The translations under genes and the position numbers were made by a program. A stretch of 64,000 nt of DNA from Siphlonurus alternatus (taxonomy: Eukaryota; Arthropoda; Insecta; Ephemeroptera; Siphlonuridae). The notes below the pieces were generated by a model, which was not told the DNA's origin, did not search any database, and saw only the letters and a program-made list of their open reading frames with translations. The stretch is from assembly GCA_949825025.1 (NCBI GenBank), contig OX463781.1, positions 39,879,150 to 39,943,149 of the forward strand, read 5' to 3'. The first letter of the stretch is position 1. Each line of letters begins with the position of its first letter. Positions 10,686 through 20,837 of the stretch are shown here, piece after piece.

Positions 10686-11035
10686 CGAGTATGGCATAGT
10701 GCATTGATCGATCACAGAAGTGAAGCAAAGCTGAGCGTGGTTTTTATCTGGATTGGTGACCATTAATAAAAATAACGCTTCTTTCGTTGCGTTTTTCAAA
10801 TATTTAATTGCCCTTCTTTGGGCCATTGCATTTTTACTATCATTTCAATGACAAAAACAGTGGTAACCATCCTGACTTCGGTTTCCACGTTTCTTTTAGT
10901 CACAGGCATAGACAATATATTGATATGATATATGCTCTATGTTACAGGTAACAAACTTCCAGGATGAATTTATATAGGACGTGAGCATGAACTCAAAAAG
11001 CACAGAATTAAGATTTCGGAAGGTTAATAAAGGTT
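10686..11035 (+). mobile_element. 5S-rRNA-derived SINE, copy 1 (degraded)
   Basis: The head keeps CATAGTGCATTGATCGATCA, CAGAAGTGAAGCAAAGCTGA, GCGTGGTTTTTATCTGGATT and GGTGACC, aligned to the 5S rRNA internal promoter region. The body has CATCCTGACTTCGGTTTCCA and the shared 3' part AAGATTTCGGAAGGTT. A simple ATTG repeat follows at about 11049. Confidence 0.75.
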
Positions 11036-11039
11036 AAAT

Positions 11040-11625
11040 GAGTAGTTAATTGATTGATTGATTGAGTGATTGGTATTTTGGGGCAATTGACACATTTTGG
11101 TCATGTATGCTCCCTAAAAATGAGTAGTTAGCTAATTAGTAAATATAGATCGATGTACCCAATTTAATGTTTGATGAAAAAAATTACTTTCTTAGCACCT
11201 GGTTTCAACACATTATTTTATACTATTATATTCAAGCTTTGTAAATTGGAAATTAGTCATGACATCCAATTACATAGATGAAGTTTAACTTTAATCCAAG
11301 CTTAACATCGTTTATTTTCTTTCTTGTAACAATCAAAATAAACAAACTTATTCCTGGATTAATGCTAGACCTAGCAAAATAATGTTTAAATAATAAAAAA
11401 AAAACTTACAGCATTATTATACGAGCAAAGCAATCGTAGATTTTAGGGTTGTGTCAGCAATGCTGAAAAATTCTGAAAGTAAATATTAAAATTTGAATTT
11501 ATGGGTGTTTAAACGCTTTCAGTTTAAACGTTTTTACCATTAACTATCAGATGGCCTGTTTTAAACATAAGTGTGCAAAAATTAGGGTGGAGCTCTTTGA
11601 ATTGGTCCAAACATTAGGTACAAAA
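11040..11625. other. AT-rich intron with short (ATTG)n
   Basis: A few ATTG units at 11049-11070, otherwise no feature. Confidence 0.5.
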
Positions 11626-11627
11626 TA

Positions 11628-11746
11628 GGCCTGTTCGTAAACCCTGCTCGGTGTACACTTTCTGCACCCAATCAACCTTATGTACATGGGATATAAGGTC
11701 GATTGGGTGTAGAAAGTGTACACCGAGCAGGGTTTACGAACAGGCC
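11628..11746. mobile_element. MITE-L foldback, near-perfect palindrome
   Basis: A 119-bp element flanked by TA on both sides (11626-11627 and 11747-11748). Left arm starts GGCCTGTTCGTAAACCCTGC and the right arm is its complement with only a few mismatches over about 55 bp. The ends match the other L copies (GGTCTGTTCGTAAA). Confidence 0.88.
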
Positions 11747-11759
11747 TAATGTTTGCATG

Positions 11760-13320
11760 GAAAAAAGTAGGTGGTCTTTTTAAATTATTCGTTTATGGAG
11801 AAGAGAAATTGTGAACAGATAAAATTAATTTTGTAAAAATTACTTCATCTGTAATCTTAAGTTTTGTCAATCGTTTTCTTTATTTCCCAATATTCGCAAG
11901 GATTTCTTTATTTTGTTAGCAAGTAACATAATTTATAATAATACATAGTGATATTTTAAAAAAAAAAAAAACTGCTCTTTTTGGCAGCAAAAGAAAATAA
12001 ATAATAAATATTTTTTTTTTTCAACAAAATTTATTTGCAAGTCAATAAAATGTAGACAAAAAGAATGATAACAGTTGAACAAATATTTCATATACAAAGA
12101 TTAAAAATATTTACATACTATGATGGAGGTATAAAAATACTTCGTACGATAGATTTTTTTCTCGACCTTTTTTGTTTATAAATCAAGCTTTCCTTCACGT
12201 GGTATATAACAGAGCTGCAACGTAGCTAGCGCGTATTTGCTTATCTAATAAGTATTATTATAGTTCACACAACCTATACACACGCTGAGGGTAATGACGA
12301 TATTAATCGCCTTTAAACACGCTTATAATATTCTATAAGAGTCATTATAGATTTTATAATATCATGAATTGGAAATGAAGTTGGATATTTTAATGGATTT
12401 ATTTAAATATCTAGACTCTGCTTTTTAGTAAAATTATTTATAATTTTTAGTTCTGTATAAATAAAAAATAACTTGGAGCTCTATTCATTTACATAATATA
12501 TATATATTGAAATCACTGTATTATATTTTTTACTAAATATAATATAATTATATAATGCATATATGTTAAGTTATCATTCGCAAGGCAGTTTAATTATTTG
12601 TTCAATGCCCATATCGTATTGCTACTATTGCTAGCATTCAGATTATTTATGTAAACATACAAAGTTAAACAGAATAATAAATTCAAATGACAATCATGCA
12701 TAATATTTGAATATCGAAAAAAATAATTTAATAGTTTTAAATCACTGTATAACCTTTAAAAAATGCAAGAAAAAATGTCAAATCAAAAGATTATTAAAAA
12801 AAGCTGAAATACTAAATAAAAATGAATTATATGGAATTAAAAAAAGAGATTAACAATATTTTAGTATATATTTTTTATATACGTATTTGTAAATGTTATG
12901 ATAATTCCTTCCTCTACTTAGTAGTTTTCCTTCCGCTGTTTACTTTATGAAAATTAATTCCTTTTTTTACTTTCCGATGTTTACTTTAATTAATTTATTT
13001 ACATTAAAGTATCATATTTTAACATTTATTCATATAAACAATCTAAAAGTGAGTAAAAAATTTAATATCATATATTAAGACAGCTGAGTGACATTGTGTC
13101 TTGCACTGAGGATAAACTTGAGGAAGTACAATGAAACGAATTAAAAATTCCCAGATAATTTAACCGGAAATACAAAAATTATGTAATTTATATAAAGATT
13201 TTAAAAGGAAATTTTTCTATAAAACCAATACTAGTAAAATTTTGAATTTCACAATAAAAATATAATTAAAAAAGAAATAAAACTATTAAATTTAAAGTTG
13301 GGAAATTTAAATTGATTCAA
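11760..13320. other. AT-rich intron
   Basis: Nothing coding. A modest GC-richer patch at 12190-12310 (TTCACGTGGTATATAACAGA, GTAGCTAGCGCGTAT) might be regulatory. The rest is homopolymer-rich A/T sequence. Confidence 0.5.
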
Positions 13321-13329
13321 GTGTACATT

Positions 13330-13510
13330 TTATGTGGAGTGACGTGTCACGCAGCAGACGAGAGCTCCATTGTCTTGCATGGACTGTCTTGTATTGCGCC
13401 TCAAGCAAAACTCTTTGCTTATGACTCTGCTACGTACAACGCCTTCAAAAACCCAGCAAGCTGACGTAACAGCGGAAATTTACACCAAGACTTGCTTTTA
13501 GCCATATGGC
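13330..13510. promoter_or_regulatory. Non-repetitive GC-richer island
   Basis: Contains GAGTGACGTGTCACGCAGCA and AGCTGACGTAACAGCG, with partial CRE-like TGACGT cores on a unique background. No ORF. Function is a guess from composition only. Confidence 0.2.
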
Positions 13511-13576
13511 ATGTTCACCCAAACTATGTAAGATATACTAAAATTATACAGAGGTTTAAATGACGTAATAAATTCA

Positions 13577-13682
13577 GCGATTCACGAAGTAAATTATACA
13601 GTACAGCTTTTTCATTAACCACGTTTAGTTTTAGCTTAAATCAATGGTGCCAACCACGGTTAGTGAAAAAGTTGGATAATTT
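13577..13682. mobile_element. MITE-B, short diverged copy
   Basis: GCGATTCACGAAGTAAATTA opens it, then TCATTAACCACGTTTAG and CCAACCACGGTTAGTGAAAA; the closing GATTCACG end is lost. Confidence 0.6.
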
Positions 13683-13814
13683 TCTTTATAAATCCTTTGG
13701 AATTGTTCAGGCCTAATTATTGTGATTTCACATTTTTACAAATTTAATTCTCTTTTTGAATTTTAGCAGTACACATGCTGAGACATGAAAATAGGATTTT
13801 TTTTAATTAAACCC

Positions 13815-14015
13815 TAGCTGTTAATTTTCGGGTACTGGTGTGACTGATTTTAACTTCCTAGCTCTTCTTAAACGGAGACCCGGCCTATCATATTGCTTAG
13901 GATTTTGTATACCTTCCAAACCGGAGTGATGAATTGGAATTCTTCCTAGTATTCACCTGGTTGTGACTGAGGGAACCATGTAAATTTCAGACAAGATGGT
14001 CGACAATTGACAAAA
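13815..14015 (-). mobile_element. SINE tail fragment
   Basis: Reads as the complement of the shared SINE domain: CACCTGGTTGTGACTGAGGG, AACCATGTAAATTTCAG and CTTCCAAACC. It matches the copies at 43031 and 48040 and lacks a 5S head. Confidence 0.7.
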
Positions 14016-14332
14016 AGAATGGAAAAGAAGATTTCTTAATTCAGAAAAAAAAATGTAAGAAATAATTCAAGAAAAATACAGCAGTGCTATGTAGAAAGGC
14101 TAAATTATATTGTATATTGATGTTGATATTTCCATTGCTCTAGTTGCAGTACAAAGATCCTTCTGATTTTTGGTGGTGAGCCAAAGAGGATATTGAGATA
14201 GCTTAGCTCGCGTGATTACTTCATTGACGCGCTCTCGTGGTTTTTAAAAAAAACAGCATTACGTGTACAAGTTGTTTTTTTAAGACACATTAATTTGATC
14301 CAAGCAAGTTTCAGGGAAAATTAATATCAAAA

Positions 14333-14473
14333 CTTGACATTTACATGATGTTCTTTGATCAGTATTTGACGGATACGTTTTCAACAAAAATGTTTTCATC
14401 AGCTGAGAAGTTTACATGAGAAGTTTGGATCCGTTGTGAACGTTAGATACGCTTGCATTAAGCGTCGTGAAGA
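14333..14473. mobile_element. MITE-E, copy 2
   Basis: Shares ordered words with the copy at 4936: TTTACATGATGTTCTTTGAT, ACGTTTTCAACAAAA, GTTTACATGAGAAG, GAACGTTAGATACGCTTG and AAGCGTCGTGAAG. Confidence 0.7.
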
Positions 14474-14474
14474 A

Positions 14475-14533
14475 GTGGGCGCCATTCACGAAGAAAATTA
14501 TCCAGCTTTCTCACTAACCACGTTTAATGCCAG
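14475..14533. mobile_element. MITE-B left-end fragment
   Basis: GGGCGCCATTCACGAAGAAA, then ATTATCCAGCTTTCTCACTA and ACCACGTTTAATGCC; truncated after the first arm, abutting MITE-E copy 2. Confidence 0.6.
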
Positions 14534-15187
14534 CCTCTGGTGGCTCTATGGTGAATGAATGAGAATCTAACTCATATATACATAATGCTATTTTTAAATG
14601 ATTTTTTTTTCATTGTTTTATTTAAGTCAAAGACAACAATTTTGAAAAATATTCTTTTCATTAAAACTATATAGTTTGAAAAAATTAGCGATCAATATAT
14701 TCTAGAAGATGTGAATTTCTGAACAAGCATTCCCAACTTTATAATAAATAATTTTTATTTAAATTTTAAAAGCGTTTAGGTTCATAGTCCCAAAAAAAAA
14801 ATAAATAAAAAACAAACAAAACTAACAATTAATACTAACTGATCCATCGTTTATGGTTTATGGCTCAATCAAATTGCACGACTTTTTTGTCATTTTGATA
14901 AATGTCAATTTTTTTATGATCACAGTAAGCATTGCCTGCTTCAATCATTCAGACATATATTTGTTTATGAATTTAACAAAAATTGAATTGCGATGAATGC
15001 AATAACATGCCCTAAAATGCTTACACGGAAATAAATTTTCAGAATTTAAAAAGAATACAAATATTTGAAACAATTTAGACTTTAATTTTTAAAAGTGCCA
15101 CAAGAAATTTATTATTTAATATAAATAAGCTTTCTTGGTAAAATTACATGAAAAGAATACAATATCTCTATTTGAATAATACACATT
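14534..15187. other. AT-rich intron, nothing recognised
   Basis: No ORF, repeat or palindrome that I could support. Confidence 0.55.
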
Positions 15188-15300
15188 CACTACGTTTACA
15201 TGACAGTGGTTAATACGAATCCGTTGACGATGGATAAAGTTATTCTTACGAGGTGTCATCAACGAATACGTATATTAAACACCGTCATGTAAACGTAGTG
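15188..15300. mobile_element. MITE-D, copy 2
   Basis: CACTACGTTTACATGACAGT to ACCGTCATGTAAACGTAGTG, 113 bp, matching the copy at 8439 through the same GGATAAAGTTATTCTTACGA turn. Confidence 0.92.
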
Positions 15301-15325
15301 ATTGAATAGAAAGTTCTTTAAAAAG

Positions 15326-15490
15326 TTTTCTGTGGTTTCCCATCGTTACTCCCAAGTTGATTCCTGAAGGCCATAGCCACCTCCTTTCCTAGTAACCTAT
15401 CATCCAGTCACCTTTCTCCTCTCATCTTAAGGGTTGTCGGACACCTGAGAGTGTATATGGTCTCTAGTATTTCCTGTCCGCCCTCCATTC
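15326..15490 (+). mobile_element. SINE tail fragment
   Basis: TTTTCTGTGGTTTCCCATCG, GAAGGCCATAGCCACCTCCT and CTCATCTTAAGGG parallel the 3' half of the full SINE at 52827 (GGTTCCCTCA, GGCCGTGGCC, CTCTTAGGGG). No 5S head remains. Confidence 0.6.
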
Positions 15491-15562
15491 CTGTCCATAC
15501 AGAATCTACTCTTGAGTAGACATACGAGAAAATAATCTTAAAAAAAAAACTCGTATAACAAT

Positions 15563-15929
15563 ATCATCCCTTGTCCGCCTACCACGAACAGTTGCAATAA
15601 CGAGCTATCCAGGCGCGGATCCAGGGGGGGGGGGCGGGAGGCTAGGAGGGATTTAACATGGGCAATATAGGCACTTCCCCTACTCTAAATTTTTGTTAAT
15701 ATTGGCCTTATATATATGGAGGCAGCCCCCTCCGAATTTTTTTCCTGGATCCGCACCTGGAGCTATCTGCTATTTCAGGTGAACGCGACAGAGAACTTTA
15801 TTTGCAGCTCATAATTGCGCACTCACCTCAGCTCACCTGAACTATCAGACAGCTAATTATTACAATAAAATTGCGGTAGGCAGATAGTTTTATTTATTAG
15901 ATATAGATTTATTCCGGACGAGGGACGAT
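15563..15929. mobile_element. MITE-Q, copy 2, interrupted
   Basis: Ends ATCATCCCTTGTCCGCC and CCGGACGAGGGACGAT are inverted. The 150-bp hAT-type element at 15610-15759 interrupts the left arm. Inner words GAGCTATCTGCTATTTCAGG and CAGATAGTTTTATTTATTAG match copy 1. Confidence 0.8.
15610..15759. mobile_element. hAT-type MITE with 8-bp target duplication
   Basis: Inverted ends CAGGCGCGGATCCAGG and CCTGGATCCGCACCTG (one mismatch over 16). Flanked on both sides by GAGCTATC (15602-15609 and 15760-15767), the 8-bp duplication typical of hAT transposition. It contains a run of G on the left arm and CCCCCTCC on the right. The intact duplication suggests a fairly recent insertion. Confidence 0.93.
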
Positions 15930-15989
15930 ATGATATCATTATTTTGTGGTCTATAGTGTAAAGCATTTTCAAGTCTGAAGATAATTTTC

Positions 15990-16300
15990 GATTTATCGCC
16001 GGAGTGTCGTCACGCTGCAATTTGTCAAGTTTGGTCCCGCGGCGTCTAGCCGGCTATGCGGGGGTTTGCTTGCGGTGGGCGATCTCACCATGTCGTGCGC
16101 GGGGAGGAGAGAGAAGCGCATGCACCAACACGTACGTGCACATTGTCACTCTACCCCAGGCCAGCAAGTCAAATATTCCAGGGGATGTTATGTTAACAAC
16201 TTCCGATCTGCATTGCGTATGCATGGAGAAAAAAAAGTGCATAACGCTTTAACAGTTTGCTATAATTAAACACCTGACGTGTTCCCCGGCGGGAAAATGT
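15990..16300. promoter_or_regulatory. CpG-rich island in the intron
   Basis: The richest G+C island in the intron, with many CpG (TGGTCCCGCGGCGTCTAGCC, GTGCGCGGGGAGGAG, TGTTCCCCGGCGGG). Three overlapping frames of 60-80 codons are open across it on both strands, which is what CpG-rich sequence gives by chance. It could be an internal or alternative promoter, or an exon; neither is proven. Confidence 0.3.
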
Positions 16301-16459
16301 TCTCCATAAGACACCATGCTAGAAAATTTAAATTTTTTCACAGTATCTATAAATTTGAAACCATCACCTACCCTCCTAGAGGTGTTCTGATAATAAATCA
16401 AGAACTTATTTTTCTCTAAAAAATTTCTTTAATGTCAAAAAAGCAATGTCCATTTTTTT

Positions 16460-16829
16460 TTTTTTTTTTTTTTTACATAGGTTTGGATAGAAGGCTGGTA
16501 ACAATTTTTCAGAACAGAAAAAAACAGTACTATTTTTAATTAGATTTACGATTTTAAGTAAAAGAAGTCTTATAATTAATTATTAAATATTATTATTAAT
16601 ATTAAAAAAAAATATTGATATAAGATTGGCCTAATTAAAATAATACTTCAATACTTCTATTCGTAATACTCAATCAGATTATAATCGATGAAAGTGAATA
16701 AAATTGTGAACTAAAAAATATACGACTGGTTATTCACAATTCTCAATAAATATTAAAATTATTAAATTATGTTGAATTTATCAGCTCTTAATGTCTATAT
16801 TTTAAGCTATCGTTTAAGTTAATCATGAA
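16460..16829. other. AT-rich intron with poly-T
   Basis: A T-run of about 20 at 16454-16474 and AT-rich sequence up to MITE-H. Confidence 0.5.
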
Positions 16830-17100
16830 CCCTAACATTAACAAGTGGTGGGGGGTGGGGTCGAGATGACCTGTATCTATTTCAAAATGGAAAAAAAAAT
16901 GTGAAATACTTTTCTATAAAGAATCAGAAAAAAATTGTTTAGTTAGCCAACGCGTAATGTATTTCCGCAAAAAAATACTGAAAAAAAAAGTTTTTTTTTT
17001 TTTTTTTTTTAATATGTGATTTAAATAGCGGGTCATTTCGACCCTCCCCCCTCCTCCTTAGTAAAGCATGTGACAACAAAATCGTTTGGTAATGATAGGG
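16830..17100. mobile_element. MITE-H (piggyBac-like), copy 1
   Basis: Right end GGTAATGATAGGG is followed by TTAA; left end is CCCTAACATTAACAAG. The middle has GTGGGGGGTGGGGTCGAG, TGTATTTCCGCAAAAAAAT and GTCATTTCGACCCTCC. Matches the copies at 33852 and 58355. Confidence 0.8.
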
Positions 17101-17104
17101 TTAA

Positions 17105-17663
17105 TCGTTTAAAATATGTAAAATTTGTTTGTAATAGTTAATATTAATTATTTAATGAACAATATAATTAAGTTACTTATACTGCGGAAATGGAAAATAG
17201 AATATTTTAATATGACTATTTTTTATGTACTGCATGATTCCAAATGTTTAATTCCCAAATGAAGACAGGAAGCTTAAATAGTTTTCAGTTTTTAGTCGCA
17301 TTATAAAGAGAGAAAAACATTGACGTAATATACAAACATATTAAAGAGAAAACCACAAAAAACTTTCCATTCTGTTGGGAATACAGTATTTTATACTGAA
17401 CAGCAGAAATGCTGCATGAATATTTAGGAATGTATGCAGTTGCAAATATTTAATTATGTAGCTTAAAAAATATAATTCTCCACTAAACATTCCAACAAAT
17501 TATTTATCTTTTATAACGTAAAGTTATTTTTTTAATTGCATGAGCGGCAGCTGCATGAAATAAAGATGCAGGTACGTGATGACGTCACAACGCCCATGTG
17601 ACTGCTAGTTTTTAATTTGAGGCCGATAACCTTTAATATATTTTAAATAGAATATCGAACTCA
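17105..17663. other. AT-rich intron
   Basis: Mostly AT-rich; TTTTTAATTTGAGGCC near 17612 echoes 4669, and TACGTGATGACGTCACAACG at 17572 contains a full CRE palindrome. Confidence 0.45.
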
Positions 17664-17990
17664 AATTTTTTTTTCTATTGCAAAAATGGATAGCGGATGC
17701 AAAATATTGCTACATTGTTTTTTTTTTATTTTTTTTTTTTTAGAGTACGGGAACTATTTTTTTTGTTTTTTTTTTTTAATATTGAAATTACAGAAAGAGT
17801 GACGCCTCTTGACGCCTCTCTTAATAAAAAGTATAGGAACAAAAGGAGCATGGACCTCGGCAAAACTTTTCAGCAAAATACTTCTCGGACTCTTATAAAA
17901 AATCTGAAAAATAATCAGAGTGGCATAACTTTGAATCCTGTATTCCTATTTGCAATAAAAAATTTTCAGGTCGTTAATGTTATTTATAGA
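17664..17990. mobile_element. MITE-F, diverged copy
   Basis: Retains GACGCCTCTTGACGCC, CTTAATAAAAAGTATAGG, AATCTGAAAAATAATCAGAG and TTTGCAATAAAAAATTTTCA. The 115-codon frame at 17697-18044 crosses it and is spurious. Confidence 0.65.
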
Positions 17991-17999
17991 AAGTATACA

Positions 18000-18540
18000 A
18001 AATTTATTACCTCTCTTGATGAAAATTACACAAAGGTATATTAAAGTTAGGTGACGCCAAGTGCTCATCTCTCGGTAATATTATTACATAGGGTTGATAT
18101 TTCATTATAGAGGTCACGTTATCCGCCAAATGAACCGCCTGTTGTGTATCCACACACGTGCGACCAGACAAGCACATACCAACTATAAAACCAACATTTG
18201 TGTTGAACTAATATACCACAAAAATATAAAAGTAATAAATTTATGTTTTATATTGAAAAAGATTAAAAACAAAACTTAAATGATAAAAATTCTCACATTA
18301 TATTTTATAAAGAAGTTATAAAAACTTTGTTATTATAAGTTTTTCTTCTATTAATAAAAATAATAATAAAATATTGATGATTACTAAAACAAAGTTTCTA
18401 AGTGGGTATTGATCCATTATAGATGTTAAGAAGTTTAAAGCTATAAGTTAAAAAACTGCAATGTTAATATAATTGAACATAACACGTGTTTTGAAGGGGA
18501 GAAATTTTTTTTTCGATAATATGTGATAATATTAATATAA
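18000..18540. other. AT-rich intron, nothing recognised
   Basis: No supported feature other than the short GC-richer run CACACACGTGCGACC at 18151. Confidence 0.5.
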
Positions 18541-18542
18541 TA

Positions 18543-18679
18543 GGTCCGTTCCTAAATGCATAATCGATTCCATGAATCAATAATTAAATGCATCAGCTGT
18601 ATACAGGTATATATATAAGTAAAAATATTATAATTGAATATCATTGTATTATGTATCAACCTATATTTACAAACAGACC
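18543..18679. mobile_element. MITE-L, copy
   Basis: Preceded by TA; ends GGTCCGTTCCTAAATGCATA and ATTTACAAACAGACC are inverted; interior TAATCGATTCC matches copies at 29727 and 50946. Confidence 0.7.
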
Positions 18680-18726
18680 AAATATCAAGTTATTTTAGCA
18701 CAAAAGCATATTATGGGGGGGGGGGG

Positions 18727-18985
18727 GCATTCACATAGCACTTTAACCCCAATTTAGCCTCAATTTTTATCATCTGGGTTAAATAGAGTACTGAACATGG
18801 TGCTAAATTAAGGGCTAAACATGGTGCTAAAAATTTTCGGCTCAATCGGTGCCAAGCAAAGAGATACATTAGCGGCAATTTAGCCCATATTTTTAGTAGC
18901 CCCTGGTTTAACACTATGTTTAGTACTCGGTTTAACTTGAGATAAAATTAGAGACTAAATTGGGGCTTAAGTACTTTGTGAATGC
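18727..18985. mobile_element. MITE-C, copy 1
   Basis: Inverted ends GCATTCACATAGCACTTTAA and CTTAAGTACTTTGTGAATGC. Arms contain AATTTAGCCTCAATTTTTAT, AAATAGAGTACTGAACATGG and the complements. A G-run abuts the left end. The - strand open frame 18711-18914 is inside it and is not a gene. Confidence 0.85.
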
Positions 18986-19062
18986 TATGTTAGCATAATA
19001 ATTTCTATTTATATGATGTTGTGGAATTTATTAAAAAAAAAAGTCTTTCACTACAGGAAAAT

Positions 19063-19357
19063 TCAGGAGATACTAAATAATAAAAAGATGTTAAAAATAA
19101 AATAGTTCTGTGTTATTTTTATCTCAGCCATCACACAATACAACACATTTTTTATTTCATCAATATGAGTGTAATTTGCAATTACTACATACATAACACT
19201 TCCCCATTCCATCACTACATGCCAGTCTATACGGTATGGTGTTATGTTTGCTGTCGAGGTTAGATAGACGCTTGCAGTGTCAGCAGTCTGCTGTGTCAGC
19301 TCACGTTCATCAAGTCGGAGGATAACTCGCCATGTTGGCAACACTGCGTCAAGGATA
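19063..19357 (-). other. Putative - strand exon or ORF, protein not recognised
   Basis: On the - strand CATCCTCTCTTTCTAG is a good pyrimidine-rich splice acceptor. It is followed by a frame open for about 98 codons to a TGA at 19063, including SILDAVLPTWRVILRLDERE, LTQQTADTASVYLTSTANIT and PYRIDWHVVMEWGSVMYVV. The first 65 or so residues look like real protein; after about residue 70 the sequence turns AT-rich, so a donor such as TAT/GTAGTA may end the exon near 19185. Not repeated in the window. No family recognised. It lies on the same strand as the 9162-9386 ORF, so both could belong to a gene antisense to the channel, which is inference only. Confidence 0.4.
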
Positions 19358-19359
19358 CT

Positions 19360-19560
19360 AGAAAGAGAGGATGGTTTACTTTGAAATCAACCACTGTGTC
19401 GTCTTCTAGTGACGTCATCACATCACGTTTTAGGAGCGTATTTTATTAGCCAGCTGACGTTATCGGTACATGCTGCCAGCGAACGGTTCCGAAAGTTGAT
19501 GAAAACAATCGAGTTCTATTTTTCATTCTAAACCATCCTCCTCATTTATATTATCCTTGA
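19360..19560. promoter_or_regulatory. Island with CRE-type site
   Basis: CTAGTGACGTCATCACATCA carries a full TGACGTCA. Flanking GAGGATGGTTTA and TAAACCATCCTCC are inverted about 155 bp apart, so this may be another small transposon rather than a regulatory region. Confidence 0.25.
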
Positions 19561-20126
19561 AACTGCATGCCAGTTGTTACATGAGAACTGCAGTAATTTT
19601 ATTGCATGTAATACATTTTATACTTTGATTATCTTGGCACATTTTTCTTTTATAATAATAAAGCTGTGGAGGATTAGTAGATTTCATAAATTCAAGAAAT
19701 ACAATGTATGGTAAAGTCCATTTACTATGTTATTAAAAATTCGACGAATAGCGTGACAGAAAATGTCCAATTATTTTTGTATGTGATGTCATTGTCATCA
19801 TTGCACCTTCATTATCTTAGTACATTTTCAAAGTTAATTAAAAAAAAAATATTATATTTAGACACTCAAAGTTGTATTGACTTTGTTATATTTTTTTTTG
19901 GTTATATTTCCAGGTAAAGAGATAATCAATTTAATCTCTGCAAATGTAATTATGTGAATTTATGAATTTAAAAAATATATACATCTCGACTATGAGTAAA
20001 CACACATAATATATACTAATCAGGGTTTTACCATAAAATATATCAATGTACAGTTAGCATAAAAATTATTGCATAAATATAAGGCTTATACACTGAGTAT
20101 TTTTAATTTGATCACGGTCCCTTTTT

Positions 20127-20497
20127 TAAAAAACAAGGATACACCCCTTAGAGCTTAAAACTCACGGCGAGTAATGGGTGGGGATAAGGTAGGGAAAGCT
20201 AGGATGGTGCCATGGCCACGGCCTGTTACGCGTCGCAGCATTCGCTGAGGTGACACTGAGGGAACCGTGGAAACCTCAGTCAGGAAGGACACGTTGTCCA
20301 AAGCCTGGGAAACCACACAAAGTGCATCATTGCACTAATGGGTAGAAAGTGAAATAAATTTACCTCATGGAGGGAGCAATGTAATTTTTATTATACTTGA
20401 AACGGTTACCCATCCAAGTACTAACCACGCTCGACATAGTTTGACTTCGGTGATCTAACGAGAACAGGTCAATGCACTGCACCACGCTCAACCTCAA
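20127..20497 (-). mobile_element. 5S-rRNA-derived SINE, full-length copy
   Basis: Complement of the copy at 52827. The head reads (in + strand) GGTTACCCATCCAAGTACTA, ACCACGCTCGACATAGTTTG and ACTTCGGTGATCTAACGAGA, the complement of the 5S rRNA internal promoter. The body has TGGAAACCTCAGTCAGGAAG and GGCCACGGCCTGTTACGCGT; the 3' end is CCTTGTTTTTT. Confidence 0.92.
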
Positions 20498-20499
20498 TA

Positions 20500-20835
20500 A
20501 AAAAAATATTGAACGTTCTGTCACGCCCCTTGGAAGCGTCATACGCAATAAAAATTATCATGAATAATATTTACATTATTAATCAATATCCAAAGGCTAA
20601 TATATTGGGCATTCATTATAAATATAAATATGTAAAGAAGATGTAATTTTTTTGTTTTGTTACTTATAAATAAACATTTAAATTATTATTAATTATACAA
20701 GGAAAAATAATAAATGCATAGTTATGTACTGTACAGTACTGCACTAAAAACGAATTTAAGTTTTTAAAACCAGGATTGCAGAAGTATGTTTGTTGTTGAT
20801 ATCTTGCAAACAGCTGTAAAAATAAACATTTAAAT
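20500..20835. other. AT-rich intron
   Basis: Between the SINE and the LINE tail; no feature seen. Confidence 0.5.
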
Positions 20836-20837
20836 AA

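Noticed and set aside
15320..15356. FSVV-type codons resembling the expected start of the next channel exon
   Set aside because: The frame closes within 20 codons and the sequence aligns with the SINE tail, so the likeness is chance.
17697..18044. 115-codon + strand ORF starting MQNIATLFFF
   Set aside because: It begins in a poly-T tract and runs through a diverged MITE-F.
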